Shown piece after piece: positions 6,272 through 7,502 of a DNA stretch of 7,502 nucleotides. The stretch is taken from the NCBI GenBank assembly GCA_015486895.1, contig WFQT01000208.1:1-7502 (forward strand), written 5' to 3'. A program made the position numbers and the translations under genes. Origin of the DNA: Anaerolineae bacterium. Its GTDB lineage: Bacteria; Chloroflexota; Anaerolineae; JAADDB01. Under the pieces are notes generated by a model. That model was not told the DNA's origin, searched no databases, and saw nothing but the letters and a program-made list of their open reading frames with translations. Within the stretch, counting starts at the first letter, position 1. Each line of letters starts with the position of its first letter.

Positions 6272-6516
6272 CGTTCTATTCATTAGGATAGTTTCGTAAC
6301 ACCCACCCGATTATTTTCCTACACGCTGAGCGAGCACCACGCACAATAAGCAAGCCAACCAACACAAAGATTTAATGCCTCATTCTCCGCTGGTTCACTT
6401 CGACGGACAGGCCATTTCTGTATCTGAGCGGCCCTGAGTCAGGCAGTCAGACCCCGTTCGTCGCTGAGATACTGCTACTTCACTCTGAGAAGTCCACTCA
6501 GTACGTGCTTCCATGC

Positions 6517-7502
6517 TTACCACGAATCATGGAGAAGGTATGGAACAAATTGCCACCCGTGTGTAAATATTGGCGTGACCGTCGGTGTTGGCGCCGCGAC
6601 ATAGGTCAACTGTAGCATGTACGTATGCTGATCATCGAAATACCGGATGTCCGGGTACAACCTCAGAAAGTAACGTCCACTCCGGCTAACATTGCAGGTT
6701 TGCCAATGGTTCCTTTCATTCACCGGCAAAGCGTGACAGACATCATGCAAGTCATTATCGTATAAGATCATGGCAACATGTCCTACCAGCGCATTTGGCA
6801 GCCTCAGAAGGATGGACACAGGAGAGGCCTGCGACACGTTGAAAAAATAGAAATCATCGTCGCCACGGCATAATTTCGCGTAGTATTCCTGTCCAGAACG
6901 CAATGGCCCCCAAGCATCGCCCGGTGTATCGTTAGGTTCGTAAGAATCGCAAACAGAGGTCGGTGTGGAGGTCGGCGTCAGTGTCGGCGTGGGCGTAGCC
7001 GTTGGCGTCGGCGTCCCAATTTCAAACCAGGCCAGGGTCAGGTGTGCTGCTCCATACCTTTCGTAATATTCCACGCGCGCCCGGTGGTAGCCAGGCGTCA
7101 AATGAACAGTGGCCGAAAAATTGGCCACCTGCGGATCCTGCCATGATTCGACGAGCAGATTGTCATCAATCCAGAAACGAATGCCATCATCCACACTAAC
7201 GGTAAAATTATAGGTTCCACCGTCAAACCAGAGATAGCGCTGCCAGCGCGCCGAGAAATTGTCGGCAGGAATGCCGCCTCCGGGAGAACCCGCAAGCCAG
7301 TCAAAGTCTAAAGTACCTGTTCGCTGAATAAAAGCTGGTGCGCCGGCTAACCAACGGTTAGTGAAATACTCCCCCCGCCAGGTAACTGGGTTGGCTGTAC
7401 CAAAAAACTGAACACGGTTATGCGAAAAATCCGTAACATAAATCGTACCATTTGCCGCTGCCGCGACATCGTAAGGCCTGTCGAACTGTCCAGTGTCCGC
7501 TC
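6517..7502 (-). CDS. NHL-PA14-PPC secreted protein, 5' end beyond the right edge (327 residues visible)
   Basis: The frame stays open from the TAA at 6517-6519 to the window edge; a GTG at 7194 is internal (the Val of VSVDDGIRFW), not the start. Visible residues 1-34 are the last NHL repeat (RPYDVAAAANGTIYVTDFSH, NRVQFF). A PA14 domain follows at about 39-160 (WRGEYFTNRWLAGAP, NFSARWQ, DDGIRFWIDDNLLVESW), then a Thr/Pro linker (163-182) and the PPC-like module (184-303) with the conserved four-cysteine pattern. A short extra tail (AAPTPTVTPIF, WQFVPYLLHDSW) closes the protein. It is a clear paralogue of the 940-aa neighbour, with the same NHL/PA14 junction and closely matching PA14 and C-terminal modules, so local duplication is inferred. 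The tail carries the aromatic/Pro motif after the PPC-like module, whereas the two paralogues have it before theirs. Surface binding is the likely role; blade number and signal peptide lie outside the window. Confidence 0.85.
   Translation of the reverse strand, partial: ADTGQFDRPYDVAAAANGTIYVTDFSHNRVQFFGTANPVTWRGEYFTNRWLAGAPAFIQRTGTLDFDWLAGSPGGGIPADNFSARWQRYLWFDGGTYNFTVSVDDGIRFWIDDNLLVESWQDPQVANFSATVHLTPGYHRARVEYYERYGAAHLTLAWFEIGTPTPTATPTPTLTPTSTPTSVCDSYEPNDTPGDAWGPLRSGQEYYAKLCRGDDDFYFFNVSQASPVSILLRLPNALVGHVAMILYDNDLHDVCHALPVNERNHWQTCNVSRSGRYFLRLYPDIRYFDDQHTYMLQLTYVAAPTPTVTPIFTHGWQFVPYLLHDSW
6955..7014 (-). repeat. Thr/Pro-linker-coding repeat of the truncated NHL/PA14 protein
   Basis: Low-complexity DNA encoding TPTPTATPTPTLTPTSTPTS (visible residues 163-182) between PA14 and the C-terminal module. 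Confidence 0.7.

Larger units (their letters stand above)
6123..6516. other. Intergenic region between the two NHL/PA14 genes
   Basis: This 394-bp gap has no credible gene: the short frames crossing it lack ribosome binding sites and family similarity. I see no strong sigma-70-type promoter and no stem followed by a T-run after the upstream gene's stop at 6517. It does contain the inverted repeat at 6223-6271 and probably the leader of the 940-aa gene. Confidence 0.5.

Noticed and set aside
6440..6465. Short resemblance to the sequence beside ColE1-type origins (GTCAGACCCCGTT)
   Set aside because: The match is about a dozen bases with no wider origin structure, so it is most likely chance.
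6488..6510. Small stem CTGAG/CTCAG just after the stop of the right-edge gene as a terminator
   Set aside because: It has only five base pairs and no T-run on the minus strand, so it is too weak to call.

Overview
The window looks like a piece of a bacterial chromosome, most likely from a Chloroflexota (Chloroflexi) organism. That placement is an inference. It rests on long Thr-Pro linkers (TPTPTPT), NHL, PA14, CBM9-like and pre-peptidase-like (PPC) modules strung together in secreted proteins, and short aromatic/Pro motifs of the 'IPWLP' type beside the linkers. No rRNA, tRNA or CRISPR array is visible.

Layout. Positions 3-152 (+) hold the C-terminal end of a GC-rich, Arg-rich coding sequence, possibly a transposase. 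Positions 228-1112 (+) encode a membrane-anchored RmuC-family protein. It is framed by a perfect 12-bp inverted repeat (180-191 and 1123-1134), and a long imperfect palindrome (1123-1251) follows its stop codon. This arrangement closely resembles an integron-type gene cassette with a damaged attC site. Positions 1113-1380 carry further palindromes and no gene. From 1381 to the right edge, everything is on the minus strand. In transcription order there are three paralogous modular secreted proteins: an NHL-PA14-PPC protein cut by the right edge (6517-7502), a complete 940-aa NHL-PA14-PPC protein (3300-6122), and a 573-aa CBM9-PPC-PPC protein (1381-3102). The gaps between them are 394 and 197 bp.

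How the genes may work together. The three minus-strand products share one plan: a signal peptide where the N-terminus is visible, a variable N-terminal recognition part, a Thr/Pro linker, and a near-identical ~120-residue C-terminal module with four conserved cysteines. They read as a locally duplicated family of cell-surface or secreted binding proteins in which the N-terminal part has been swapped. No catalytic domain is recognisable in them. The RmuC gene is convergent to this array and appears to be an unrelated insertion. The most interesting items are the cassette-like RmuC unit, the indel-free 12-blade NHL array with circular-permutation closure, and the shared cysteine-containing C-terminal module.
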